From positions 38,116,848-38,180,847 of the forward strand of contig CM067355.1 in assembly GCA_034190875.2 (NCBI GenBank): 64,000 nucleotides of DNA, read 5' to 3'. Origin of the DNA: Urechis unicinctus. Taxonomy: Eukaryota > Annelida > Polychaeta > Xenopneusta > Urechidae. The notes beneath the pieces are model-generated. The model was not told where the DNA came from and ran no database searches. It saw nothing but the letters and a program-made list of their open reading frames with translations. Made by a program: the position numbers and the translations under genes. Of the stretch, positions 1 through 11,820 are shown piece by piece; the stretch's first letter is position 1, and each line of letters opens with the position of its first letter.

Positions 1-38
1 GCACACCATGACAGTGTCAACATGTATGGGGAGCTTAC

Positions 39-3000
39 CTCAGGCAGCCCAAGCTGAGACCGCCTTGTTCTCTCCTCCATCCAGTTAGTTAGCCATTCTT
101 TCCGCTCCTCAATCTTCTTCTTACTGAAGGCCTGGCACAAACACACACCAAACAAACCATTACACTCAACGGACAAGCAATAACAAATACACACCAAAAC
201 CATTACACAACAGCTCAACGGACACGCAATAACAAATACACACACACCAAACATTACACAACAGCTCAACGGACACGCAATAACAAATACACACCAAACC
301 ATTACACAACAGCTCAACGGACACGCAATAACAAATACACACACATCAAACCAACCATTACACAACAGCTCAACAGACACACAATAACAAACACACACAC
401 ACCAATCATTACACAACAGGTCAACGGACACGCAATAACAAACACACACACCACATTACACAACATTACACACACAGCTCAACACATACACGCAACCATA
501 ACAAGCTCAACGGGACACGCACACCACACACCCGACCATTACACAACAGCTCAACAGACACGCAATAACAAACACACACCAAACCAACCATTACACAACA
601 GCTCAACGGACACGCAATAACTAATACACACACACCGGACCAACCATTACACGCAGCTCAACAGACACGCAATAACAAACACACACCAAACCAACCACTC
701 AACACACGCAATAACAAATACACACACACCGGACCAACCATTACACAACAGCTCACACACCAGCCAACAACCATTACACAACAGCTCAACAGACACGCAA
801 TAACAAACACACACACACCAACCATTACACAACAGCTCAACGGACACGCAATAACAAATACACACACACCAAACCCAACCATTACACAACAGCTCAACGG
901 ACACGCAATAACAAACACACAATTTACATCTCACTCAATATCACATCAGAAACATAGCCTGGAACATTAAAATTGGTTTGGTTGAATCACATCCCTGTTC
1001 TGTATTTGAAAATAATGCACTTAGTCAAGAGAAATGTTAAAGGGACTTATCAGAATCTCTACGAGGCTCGAGTTGTTAGTGAGAAATCATGAGATCTGTG
1101 GGTATGAACGAGACTCACCAGAACTATGCTGGCATCATCCTCGGCTCCTGCGTACTTGAAGGGGATCCTATGGCGTCTCATATCCTGGAAGTACTCCTTC
1201 GCTTCCTTCGATGTGGACGTTCCCAAACCTAACACACAACGTCAAGATCAACCCTGATCTACCAATGACCTTCATATCTTCTGATCATTATTATCTAGGT
1301 TGAAGGTCATGATGGAGCCGTCAGAGGTAAATGGGGTAATGAAACACACCCTTGTAGTACTTTACTTTCCACGTGTGCCAATCTGAGGTTGCTGTTTTCC
1401 ACTCCTCAAACTCAGGTAAGCTGTAGAAACACTTCTCTTCCTTCCGTTTTGTTACCTGAAAGTCATATCAAGGTCATATAAAGAACACAATCACTGACAA
1501 AATTATCACATGAAGGTTTAAGCATGTCAGAGGTTGATACGTTATATAGAAGTAATGGGAAATCAGTCAGAAATTAGGCCATGCCCAAAATAGACGATTA
1601 TGCCCTAAAATTGACAATGAACAGAAATAATTTCTGACACTAAGACAACACAGGGCTGTTTTCTCTGGCACCATGTACTAACTGTCTAGACCAGAAACCA
1701 GGTCAAGTCAGTCTACTGAAGTGCAGGCAATGAACCACATGTGGTCGGTGAAACTTAAACTTACATTTGGATAACACATTGATCATGGACCCAAGTGTTC
1801 ATGACTGATACCCATACACTGATTTTATTGTACACAGCAGACAGATCAATTCATCAACTTCTGTTAGATTAAACGAATTCCAACTCATGCAATAACCCTG
1901 TCCCTATTTGATATGAGCGTCCATAAAAAACAAGCCAACTCCTCTATGATGACCCGGAATCCAAAGTTCACTCTGTCATGTGGCTGCGAGGTGAGTTGGT
2001 TCCAACAAAGCACTGCTCGCGCAACGGCTTCCGCAAGAGCGCGGATTCAGCAATTAATCTCAGTTTCATTTTCGATTAATCAAGTATAAGTTAGAATAAT
2101 GAAAATGATAATACCTTAAATGCTAGTTGCCCAGCAATAAAAATTTACCTGCCTGTTTCGTACTTTTACCTGCCCCGGGCAGTTTGTTAAATGTAATGTC
2201 AAGTCCTAACTTAGTGGACTGTATTTCACTCCCATTCACAATCATCAGAAACTATCTCTGACACTAAGACACCACAGGGCTGTTTTCTCTGGCACTGTTT
2301 TCTAACTGTCTCGGCCACAGATCAGGTCAAGTCAGTCTACTGAAGTGCAGGCAAGAGCAAACGTCGAGTGCACAAACTGTCTTTATCAGTTTCAGCCAAA
2401 TTTTCATGTGAACAAGCAAAATAAGAGCAAAGGTCATGGACATCTTATTGTCAGGAAGTAGAGGGCAATATGTTGTTAAGATTAATATTGCCTTGGATTT
2501 GACATGTATAGAAGAACAATTCTAACATTTTGTCAACACAGGGCTGTTTTCTCTGGCACTGTGTACTAACTGTCTCAACCACAGATCAGGTCAAGTCAGT
2601 CTACTGAAGTGCTAACGCACAAAGGTTAAGTCAGTCTACTAAAGTGCTAACACACAAAGGTCAAGTCAGTCTACTGAAGTGTTATCACACAAAGGTCAAG
2701 TCAGTCTACTGAAGTGCTATCACACAAAGGTCAAGTCAGTCTGCTGAAGTGCTATCACACCCAGATGAAGTTTGATTGATTATTGTCAACCTCCGGGGAC
2801 TCAATAAGGGGAGATGGTTAGAAAAGCTGTCCCTCACTAGGGTCATCCCAGCTCGTGGGGCTACATTTTATCACATGATCAACCATAAGTCAAGTCAAAA
2901 CTGAGAATCAGCAAGGTCAAACAAACTCACCTTGACAATGGGCGTAATGAATTCCTCGACGAAGTTGTGTTTGAGCAGGTTGGGCCAGTTGTGGTGGATG

Positions 3001-6000
3001 AAGTTGACGAGGAGACCTGGGTTCAGATCAAGCAAACCATCACGGATTCATGACCACACAACCTAATGGCTACATCCTACTTGTAAGGGTTCGGTAAGAT
3101 CCAATACATAACACCTGTATTGAAACGGTTATACAGGTGGAGAATCCCCTATTAGGATGTCTATGGGCCTCTCCAGAATACGTCCATATACTGAAGAAGG
3201 CCAATCGTTAGGCACAACTGAACGTTTCTCATCGCACATGTGTTTCTTTGATAGCGACATTCGCTGCCTTGTGCTCAGACTGCCTACCTACATACCAGGC
3301 GGTCCTCAGGTTATCACAACCTTAGCATCTAGGCTGCTGAGCATTGAGGCTTAAAGGTGCACACAACTAGAGTCCCCAAGCTAATATAAATGAAAAATAC
3401 TATCTGTAAATATGACCGCTCGCATTATAATGATGATAACCTGGCGTCTTGACCACTTGTCAAAAATCTGGATTTCAGACATCCGGATGAGAGATTATCA
3501 ACCTGCTTTACAAAAACAAGGGGTACGGGAAGAAAGGGCTTCATCTCGGCAATATTGACTACCCTCATTTGACGTACAATTCATTAAAGTAAAATCAATG
3601 AACATCTCATTACATCATTAACAAATCTTTGATTGATTTCTGCTGACTCGGCATTTGTTACCTTTGATATGGGATCCGTCTTGATCCTGATCGGTCATGA
3701 TCATCATTTTACCGTAGCGTAACATCTTGAGGCTCTCGGGTGTGTCATACTTCTCCTTGTACTTGAGTCCTAGAATCTTGATCATGTTGTTCACCTCACT
3801 GTTCTCCATGATCTGAACACCAGAGGGCGATCTCATCAGGCGATTAACCATAGACTGGGATCAAAGATAGATTAGTGTCTGGAGAAGGCGGGGATCAAAG
3901 CTAGACGGGTCTCTATGGAAAGCCTGGATTGAGCTAGCTAGATAAATACTCTGCAGGTCTCTAAGGAAGGAAGTGATTTGGTCTCTAAGGGAGAATTGGA
4001 TCATAGTTCTGTGGATCTGTAGAGAATGCTGGGATCAGCATTAAGACCAGTAGTATCCACACTAGACAGACACTATTGATAGACTGGCATGGACAGAGTT
4101 ACTATCAATAAAACAATAATGCCATATACTTTCAGTGGAACACGAAAAATACTTCTTACTTCAGTATAATTACTTTATTGACCATGTGTTAACTCCAGAA
4201 TAAACAGATATCATTTTGCGGCTGCTACCCACTTGTTTGTGTGAGGCTTCTCGTACATTGAGGAGTTTACCCCGGAGAGGGAAGACACCGTACCGGTCTC
4301 TGCCGACCACACCCAGCCCAGCTACAGCCAACGTCTTGGCAGAGTCTCCCTCAGTCAAGATCAGTGTACACTCCATTGAGTTACGAGTTCCTGCGTCGTT
4401 AGCGTCGTCAAGCTTGGGGATACCTGGCAGGTGAGAGAAACAGGTGGATCAGTGCCTTGATGGTGATGATGATGTTGATGATGATGACAAAGCAGTTATT
4501 ATGGTGCACATGGTTCAAAAAGATTTCATATATGAAACATTCAAAATAATGTCTGCCAATACTTGTTTAAAAGACAGTATTTATTTATCCTTGATGAATT
4601 ATAACAATATTTACATGTTCAATATGAGGAACACCTCGGACCCCATACATGTACAATGTCTGTCAATCAGTGATGGATGTTTGATGACCATTCATAACAT
4701 TTTGTACGAGTGCAAATTCGAGAGAAAACGTGTATACGTACATGATTGAGAACGTGAATGTGGATGTGAGCTAGTGAGGTTACCTTTCAGTTTGGAGGTC
4801 TTGGCTCCAGACATCTTCTTGTTGAGTTGGGTTTGCTGTTTGAATCTCATCCATGATTGAATTGACTCTACAATACCACACTTGCTGGCCTGAAATCACA
4901 AACATTACCCATCACAAACACACTCACAATAACCATGGTTATATAAAACATGAAAATCTCAATCTAACTTAAAGATCGAAATAAGGATTTGTGACCAGGA
5001 AATTCTGAGACAGAGAGCTATACACAATAATTGTTGATGACAAACAAAGAAACTCTCATTTTAGATCATATAGCCAGGTAAATAAATTCTGACAAGGTCT
5101 GGCACTCAACACATCAGATAATGACAAGACACGGCTGGGGTGGACAGTCATATGTAGCAAGGATATATCTTAACAGTGAAGCAACCCAAGATGAATGGAA
5201 ACACAATACAGGGGCCCGATAGCTGTAAACAGCAGATATTATAACAGCCTGGTCGAGAATTTGACATGCATTTAAAGGCACATAAACACAAAACATGTTT
5301 TACAGGGCCTTTAAAGGTGGGGTAAAGCTATGAGTCAAAGTTCCAATTCATGGACAGGTAATTTGTTTCCATTCCTACTGCTTGGTTCAGTAGAACCCCA
5401 AATATATACAGAACAGAACATAAACAAGGTCAAGATTAGGGGGGGGGGGAGGAGAGCGGTCAAGGAGAATGAAAAAAAAATATTAGGGACACAGCTCCAC
5501 AGACTCTTTACACAAAGGAAGCAAACGAAAACTAGACCACTGACACAAGAACACCAACTAAGTTTTGTCCAACCACATGCTACGAAGCAAATCTATTGGG
5601 TTGGACCAATCAGGAGAGACGACACACAACATCAATAAACATCATCAAATTGATGGATGACTTTTGTCCAGATGATGCAGAATAGCGGGAGGATAAAACA
5701 AATATATTGCAGTACAAATACAACACATAACTCAAAATTCATAAGCATAGAAAACACATGTAAACAAAGTCAAGTTTGGTCTAATCCCATGCCATGATAC
5801 AACTCAAAGGAGTCCAACCAATCAGAAGACACAACACAACACCCATCTCCAACCTGATTTATAAACTTTTCCGACAAAGGACATTTGGACCCAAAGTGCT
5901 TCACTTGCAAAGTCATATTTTCTTTTGTTTGAGAGTCGAATGTGGGGTTCTCAATGAGGCCGTTGACAAACACCCATAGGTGGCTTTTCACCTGTAAAAA

Positions 6001-9000
6001 AAGACGCACAAGACAACTGAAAACAACTGAAACCATGGACGCCTTACCGCCGTGATGAATTTGTCGGAGAGGGAGCATTTGGATCCGAAGCCCTTGGATT
6101 GTTTTGTCATGTTTTCCTTGGTTTGAGAATCAAACGTTGGGTTCTCAATGAGACAGTTGACGAACACCCATATGTGATTTTTAACCTGCGTGAAGTGAAG
6201 AAATAACATGGTTATACAAAACTGGGCTGTTATTTGTACAGCTAGTGATGATTGTAACAATCAGGGGTAACAAATCTAGCATGGTTAGGAGAACAATCTC
6301 TCATTCATACATGCAATGATCATAGACAAAGTACAGGGTCCTAAAACAGACTGGCTATACAAACATAGGTGGCTATTCTCACACCATAACTTACTTATGC
6401 ATCTAACAATGGTCAAATGAAGACTGGGTGCTTTATTCTGCTTCCCATAATGGTTTAACAAACACAGGGGCGGCATCACACATTAAGCTGTTTTGATTGC
6501 AACACTAGCTTTGTTCTGAACGGACTAAATGCTGACAACATGATTCTGACATCTAGGTCATCACAGCCAATCAAATGGCTAATTTTCTTTTGAACCCAAA
6601 AAAATCAAGGTATTTTTAAACTCTGTCTTTTCGGCCATCTCTTTGAGGAAGTGTTTTAGTAGTGATAGCCAGTCCTTGTGGGCTTCTCTGCTCACCATAT
6701 CGATGCCTTTCTTGATTCGCCTTGTACAGTTTGATTGCGATCACCTTCTAAATTCACCTGGAATGGTTTGAACTGGCTCACCTGGAATTGCTCAATTTGG
6801 ATCCCTTTCTTCACTCATCTGCAATGGTTTAATCTGTATCCCTTCCTAATTCATCTGGAATGGTTTGATTTGGATCCCTTTCTTTACCCACTTGAAATGT
6901 TTTGATATGGATCCCTTTCTTTATACAACAGGAATTTGTTTGGATCCCTTTTATTACTCACCAGAAATGGTTTGATCTTGATCTCTTTCTTTACACACCA
7001 GGAACTGGTACAGTTGGATCCCTTTCTTAATTCATTACGAATGGTATGATCCGGATTCACTTATCAACTCACCTGAAATGGTTTGATCTGGATCCCTTTC
7101 TTTCCCTCTTTCTTCTTGACAACCTCTATGAGTTTGTTGACGATTTGATCCGTGACATAGTCTACATGCCGACCTCCCTGTGACACATGTGACCGTGGTA
7201 AAGCAAGCGATTTACACACGACGACACCCCCCGGGAGTATGTGGATGTTTGTACAAAGCCACTAATCAACATACTGATTGATCAAACTATACAAATTATG
7301 GAAGTAGTTACGCCATCAGTCATGAATGTTATCATCATATAAAGTGGTATACAGAATATTTTATGAATCGACGTTGGGCCATTTAAGATGGGGCAGCTGC
7401 TTAAGAGGAAATCAACATGAAAGGTGTCCCTCATAACAGGGGATATCTTTTGTCCCTCATAACAGGGGATATCCTTTGTCCCTCATAACAGAGGATATCC
7501 TGGTGTCCCTAATAACAGGGGATATCCTTTGTCCCTCATAACAGGGAATATCCTTTGTCCCTCATAACAGGGGATATCCTTTGTCCCTCATAACAGAGGA
7601 TATCTGGTGTTCCTCATAACAGAGGATATCCTTTGTCCCTCATAACAGAGGATATTTTTTGTCCCTCATAACAGAGGATATCCTGGTGTCCCTAATAACA
7701 GGGGATATCCTTTGTCCCTCATAACAGGGAATATCCTTTGTCCCTCATAACAGGGGATATCCTTTGTCCCTCATAACAGGGGATATCCTTTGTCCCTCAT
7801 AACGGGATATCCTTTGTCCCTCATAACAGAGGATATCCTTTGTCCCTCATGACTTATACCCTATGTAAGCATGATGACATACCTTGGTGGTGGCAATGCA
7901 GTTAACGAAGGAGACACTCTGGAAGCCCTTGTCACTGAGAGCAACCCCCACCTCCCAGCGCTCGTTCACCTGTTCATGAACTAACTTGAGAGGAGTGTTC
8001 ATATCATCCACCTTGTCTTTGATGTACAAGTCGACGTAGTCTTTGAACCCTTTAATCTGAACACATACATAGGCAACAACGATAAAACTCATACCTGTAA
8101 TGTGTTCTGACCACATTCATCAAAGAAAATGTGCGTACCTTTGCAAACACATCATTGTTGATTAAATTACAATGCAGTCATTGTGCGTTCAATCATACCA
8201 TCTGTTATTTCTCACCACTCATAGGAATTTATGTCTACCCGACCCACAGTATTTCATAAATGACCAGGTTTTATACCCCATCTAACTCATCATTCCACTC
8301 CCCTTAGACCAACACCCACTCACAGGAAGTCGTTTTCCGTTGAGGAAGACCTTGATGCCCTTGGTGGTGGCCAGCATGTCGTAGGCTCGTCGCGTGAACA
8401 GCGCCATGATGTCGTTGTCAAGTCGATCCATCTTGAACTTGGCGAGGTCCGGTGAGAAAGTGATGCTGGTGTAATCGTCCTCCTTGCCGGGAATGATCTT
8501 AGGCTCGGTGGCCTTACTCATGTTATCTGTCCACGTCTGGGATCAAAGGCACAATGGCTGTCATGGTAATAACGGTCGCCACGGTAATAATGATTGTCAT
8601 GGGAACAAGGACACAATGGCCGCTTTGACAACAACGACAGAGAATAACCGTGCTCAGGGGAACTTGTATGTTATGATGGCATGCTAAGGAGGGCTGACCC
8701 AGACTTTCACTGACCTGCTTGAACGCTTTCTTGTATTCCTTAGAAGATGTTTCCACGATGAACTTGGAACTGAAGATGTTACACAGTTTGGCTCCGTATC
8801 CATTACGACCCCCTGTAACAAAGACAGTGAGATTCAATAGTGTGTCAGGCAGTTTGTCTTCATCAATCGCCTAGATGCCTAGGGCAAAAGTTAACACACA
8901 CGAGTACAATTCAACATCACAAGATCAGTTGGTCAGCAGGGGAATGGATTGGAAGCTGAATCATTGACCTAATACAAAATAGAGCCTCTATGCCTACGAG

Positions 9001-9462
9001 CTGCTTTGCCATCCAGTAGCACTTTCATCTACACATTGTGCTATTGCATGGTACCTTGACACCTGAATTTCTCACTTTGGCTTGAGGCGCTGTGCCCATC
9101 TTATTTTGTACAAGTAATGATTAGCATGCTACAAACAATTATCAATGGTGCACAGCTGTCACTGGCTCTTTGAGCACCATCCATAACTTCCAAAATAACC
9201 GATTATTGGTAGTAGTTTATAAGGCCCTAATTTTAAGGCGTACCACAAAATATGTTCCTAATTACATACCTCTGCCGTTTAGATTCAATAACTTAGTGCC
9301 AATGTCATCTTAAATGTTGCTTTAAAAAGAAGTTAGAAATTTGAATGTGAGGGATCTGATGACTGGCAGTACCTGGGCACTGGGAGTGATGGACCTATTG
9401 TTTAATGACAACCATATCAGCAAACAGCGACTAGTAATGGTGACATTAATCCCGAGGGTGGT

Positions 9463-9521
<59 letters not shown>

Positions 9522-11337
9522 TGGGGGGGGGGGGGGGGGGGATGATACCATGAACCATCAAGAATGGACTGCTAACCTCTCCCCCCACCTGCCCCCACCT
9601 CACAACCGCATCCCATGTAGCTACCTGGATTGACTTACCTTAATCAACAAACACAGGTCAGATAATGACTAAAATAATGACATAACGAAATGGAAATAAC
9701 GCACCTGTAACTTTCTTCTCTGTGTCGTCATAGTTACTAGAGGTGAGCAGGTGACCAAAGATGAGAGTTGGAACGTACATCTTCTCTGTCTGATGCTCCA
9801 CAACAGGGATACCTTTACCGTTATTCCATACACGGATCTTATTGTTCTCCCTGTCAACCCAACGCCAACTTTTGCCAAATACGTGGGTTTTGACTTTATA
9901 CATAATGCACTCATTCCAGCAAATTAACAAGTCAGAGAGATTATATCACCAATACTAGAAAGCCTTTTTTAAAAGGATTTCATATGAGAGAAACCTGAAA
10001 TCTTTGTACGAATTTGATAAACTTACGCGTCAAGGTCAATCTTAATGGTAGTCATGCCCGCTGGGTCCCTCTGTTTGTTATCAGCAGCATTGACTGTCAG
10101 ACCAACCCACAATGACATTTAACGATCAAGTCATTTATACACAAATTTTGAATAATAACAAGCCACATTTATAGCTGATGGGTTTCAATATGGAAAACAA
10201 CTTGAGCAAGTGGAAGGCTTACCAAGAATTTCGTCAAAGATTTTGTAGAGTCCCGGGACAAATGTAATGTCCCTCTGCACCATGTGTTCGGATATCTCAT
10301 CCCAGACCCACATGGGCTGAATACAAGACAGTTAACAAATTATCAATCAAGCTTCGATTTCTAAATAAATAAACATCAACTTGATCCTCTATAGTGGGTT
10401 TTTGATTGATGTTCTTGTGTACATGTGAAAATGCATAAACATGTAAGTCATCCATACAACAAATATTCTCAGCAGAAACATAACGTACATCTGTTTGATT
10501 GGTCCGATAAAATGATAGACTGCCATAATACCTGGGTGACAGGCTCCACTGAGCCTATGTATGTGTCTGGTCTTAACAGAATGTGTTCAAGCTGGGTCTT
10601 TTTCTGGTAAATACGCTCCACAGACAGGCGCTTCTTACCACCTCCTGATTTAGCCTTCCCACCATGAGCAGCAGCTGTAAATACACCCGAATGAACACAA
10701 GGATATACCATTAATCTACATCATTAGTAACCAGCACTGATTATGACATTGGTGTTCAGTTGACCTTGGACCGGAGAAGTCAATGAGAATGATCAGAACT
10801 TGAATGAACCTGGTTGCAGAGAGCCTGCCAAAACCAATGTGAGTGAGAACACTTACCGTCCCCTCCACCAAGGTCGTTTAAGTCCACCGTTGCTCCATCT
10901 TTATTCCCACCCTTGTTCATTTTGTCAAAGAGGGTCTGGAAAAATTTTAAATATCACTTTTTTATCAGTTTTTAAGCTGGGATCTTCTCTTTTTGAAAAT
11001 TATTCATCGACCAAGAAATTAATATATACGAAGAGATGAATTTGACCAAGAGTAAACATCAAATATATCTGAAACCAAGCTCAAGATTATGGCAGAATTC
11101 TCCACTTTAACTCATTTAAGGCCCTTTCGTTCGTATATATAGACAACCCTAGGGCAGACTTTAAATTTCCCGGGCTAGTCCTAGACGGTTCAAAATGGCG
11201 CGAATCATTTCATGAGCTCATAGTTTAATTTATGTTCAGATAAGTAATGGTTGAAATGATTGTTTTCATATATAGATCAGACTCGTTACTTGCTAACTCA
11301 CCACCCATTCCAATTTGTTGGATTCCCCGTTCTCCAT
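39..11337 (-). CDS. TOP2: DNA topoisomerase II, N-terminal half (partial)
   Basis: Type IIA topoisomerase: passes one DNA duplex through another using ATP, in the nucleus. Coding exons read on the minus strand: 11302-11337, 10857-10935, 10532-10674, 10223-10316, 10027-10093, 9705-9850, 8715-8812, 8324-8536, 7883-8056, 7073-7177, then 6048-6185 or 5854-5991, then 4784-4889, 4233-4423, 3662-3812, 2931-3016, 1350-1455, 1119-1228, 39-131. All have AG/GT borders and compatible phases, giving 712 codons up to the window edge. The ATG at 11337 gives an N-terminus with WVTLFD, as in vertebrate TOP2B. Visible motifs: RLSVERIYQKKTQLEHILLRP, the GHKL N-box around VNAADN, NNGKGIPV, GGRNGYGAKL, SQTKEN (QTK loop), Toprim EGDSAKT and DQDQDGSHIKG (Mg2+-binding acidic residues). 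The catalytic tyrosine and C-terminal tail lie beyond position 1. Animals other than vertebrates usually have one TOP2 gene. Family assignment is certain; individual borders are inferred. Confidence 0.96.
136..925. repeat. CA-rich minisatellite in a TOP2 intron
   Basis: Irregular tandem units of roughly 45-55 bp built around ACACAACAGCTCAACGGACA and CGCAATAACAAACACACAC. It fills most of the intron between the TOP2 exons 39-131 and 1119-1228. Apparent ORFs inside it are repeat translations. Confidence 0.9.
1640..2770. repeat. Dispersed and tandem intronic repeat block
   Basis: A segment containing CAGGGCTGTTTTCTCTGGCA followed by a GGTCAAGTCAGTCTACTGAA motif appears near 1650-1730, 2270-2350 and 2537-2620. 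The last copy expands into a roughly 33-bp tandem array (about 2585-2765). Lies in the TOP2 intron between 1455 and 2931. Confidence 0.8.
5854..5991 (-). CDS. TOP2: TOP2 QTK-loop exon, version B (tandem duplicate)
   Basis: A second 138-nt phase-0 exon homologous to 6048-6185, starting VKSHLWVFVN and ending KFINQ. By my alignment 36 of 46 residues match version A; the block from LIENPTF through SQTKENMT is unchanged. Differences cluster at the start and in the segment after the QTK loop (TLQVKHFGSKCPLSE against TKQSKGFGSKCSLSD). It has its own TTTTTTTACAG acceptor and a GTTGGA donor. Either exon keeps the frame into the next one (ASKCGIVESI). The open frame and conserved core argue for a functional alternative exon, not a relic. 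Confidence 0.9.
6048..6185 (-). CDS. TOP2: TOP2 QTK-loop exon, version A
   Basis: A 138-nt phase-0 exon encoding 46 residues that start VKNHIWVFVN and end KFITA. It covers the transducer part of the ATPase domain, including SQTKEN; in the family the QTK lysine contacts the ATP gamma-phosphate. It is preceded by an 887-bp intron and followed by a GTAAGG donor. Only 56 bp (5992-6047) separate it from version B. Confidence 0.93.
6590..6740 (-). other. Coding-like patch inside a TOP2 intron, unidentified
   Basis: On the minus strand this stretch reads without a stop for about 50 codons and looks protein-like (TRRIKKGIDMVSREAHKDW, then WLSLLKHFLKEMAEKTEF). It does not match any part of TOP2 that I know and has no clear splice context. 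It may be a fragment of a transposon or a nested gene; I do not recognise it. Confidence 0.3.
6757..7110. repeat. Tandem array derived from a TOP2 exon end and 5' splice site
   Basis: Degenerate units of about 40-60 bp, each resembling the exon 7073-7177 end: on the plus strand CTCACCTGAAATGGTTTGAT followed by GGATCCCTTTCTT. About seven or eight copies run from the exon into its downstream intron. Several keep CTCACC (GGTGAG on the gene strand), so they duplicate the splice donor. Confidence 0.8.
7424..7852. repeat. 26-bp minisatellite in a TOP2 intron
   Basis: About 16 copies of TCCCTCATAACAGGGGATAT plus CCTTTG, with variants GAGG/GGGG and CTGGTG. The array ends about 30 bp from the donor of exon 7883-8056. 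Units are head to tail with no unique spacers. Confidence 0.92.
9466..9541. repeat. (GT)n followed by a G run
   Basis: A GT dinucleotide microsatellite followed by about 20 G, in a TOP2 intron. ORFs called across it are artefacts. Confidence 0.95.
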
Positions 11338-11820
11338 TCTGCAACGTGATAACCCGGGACTAGTACCACGCGAAGAAGCGAATTTTGAAAGCAGCGACCG
11401 CTGATTTTGACAACAAAGGCTCTTGGTTAGAATACGTAAAGCCACTTTATGTAGGTTTCTCCGATCAAGATATCACTGATCGGAAAAACTATACGAGCAA
11501 CATAACGATAAATTGTGATGCTCAAAATTATTATGAAGAGTGAACTGTGCTTGAGTTAAATTGATACTGTCGGCAAAATCAAATTCAGCCGGAGAGAGCC
11601 ATTGACTGTCTCGACTGCTTGAATGTAACTGGGTGTCTGGTTGGCTGAGCTGATTGAAGGCCGACCAATCACAAACGCGCATCTATACAGCGCTAACTGC
11701 AATAAACACTTGGGAAACATCATGACAGCTGTCAGCTATCGGTGACCGATAATAGGAGAAATTTGTTGAATTGTCAGCTTGCAGCTTATTTTCCTGTTTA
11801 GAAGCATTTTATTTGTCAAT
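11338..11820. promoter_or_regulatory. Shared head-to-head promoter of TOP2 and UBE2G2
   Basis: The two start codons face away from each other 483 bp apart, so both promoters and 5' UTRs lie here. A CCAAT box at 11665-11669 is on the plus strand, hence inverted relative to TOP2; inverted CCAAT boxes bound by NF-Y are established in the human TOP2A promoter. No TATA box is evident. Co-regulation is inference. Confidence 0.65.

Noticed and set aside
647..934. Cys/Val-rich minus-strand ORFs
   Set aside because: Translation of the CA-rich minisatellite; no coding signal.
7424..7852. Regular 26-bp repeats resembling a CRISPR array
   Set aside because: Units are contiguous with no unique spacers, and they lie in an animal intron.
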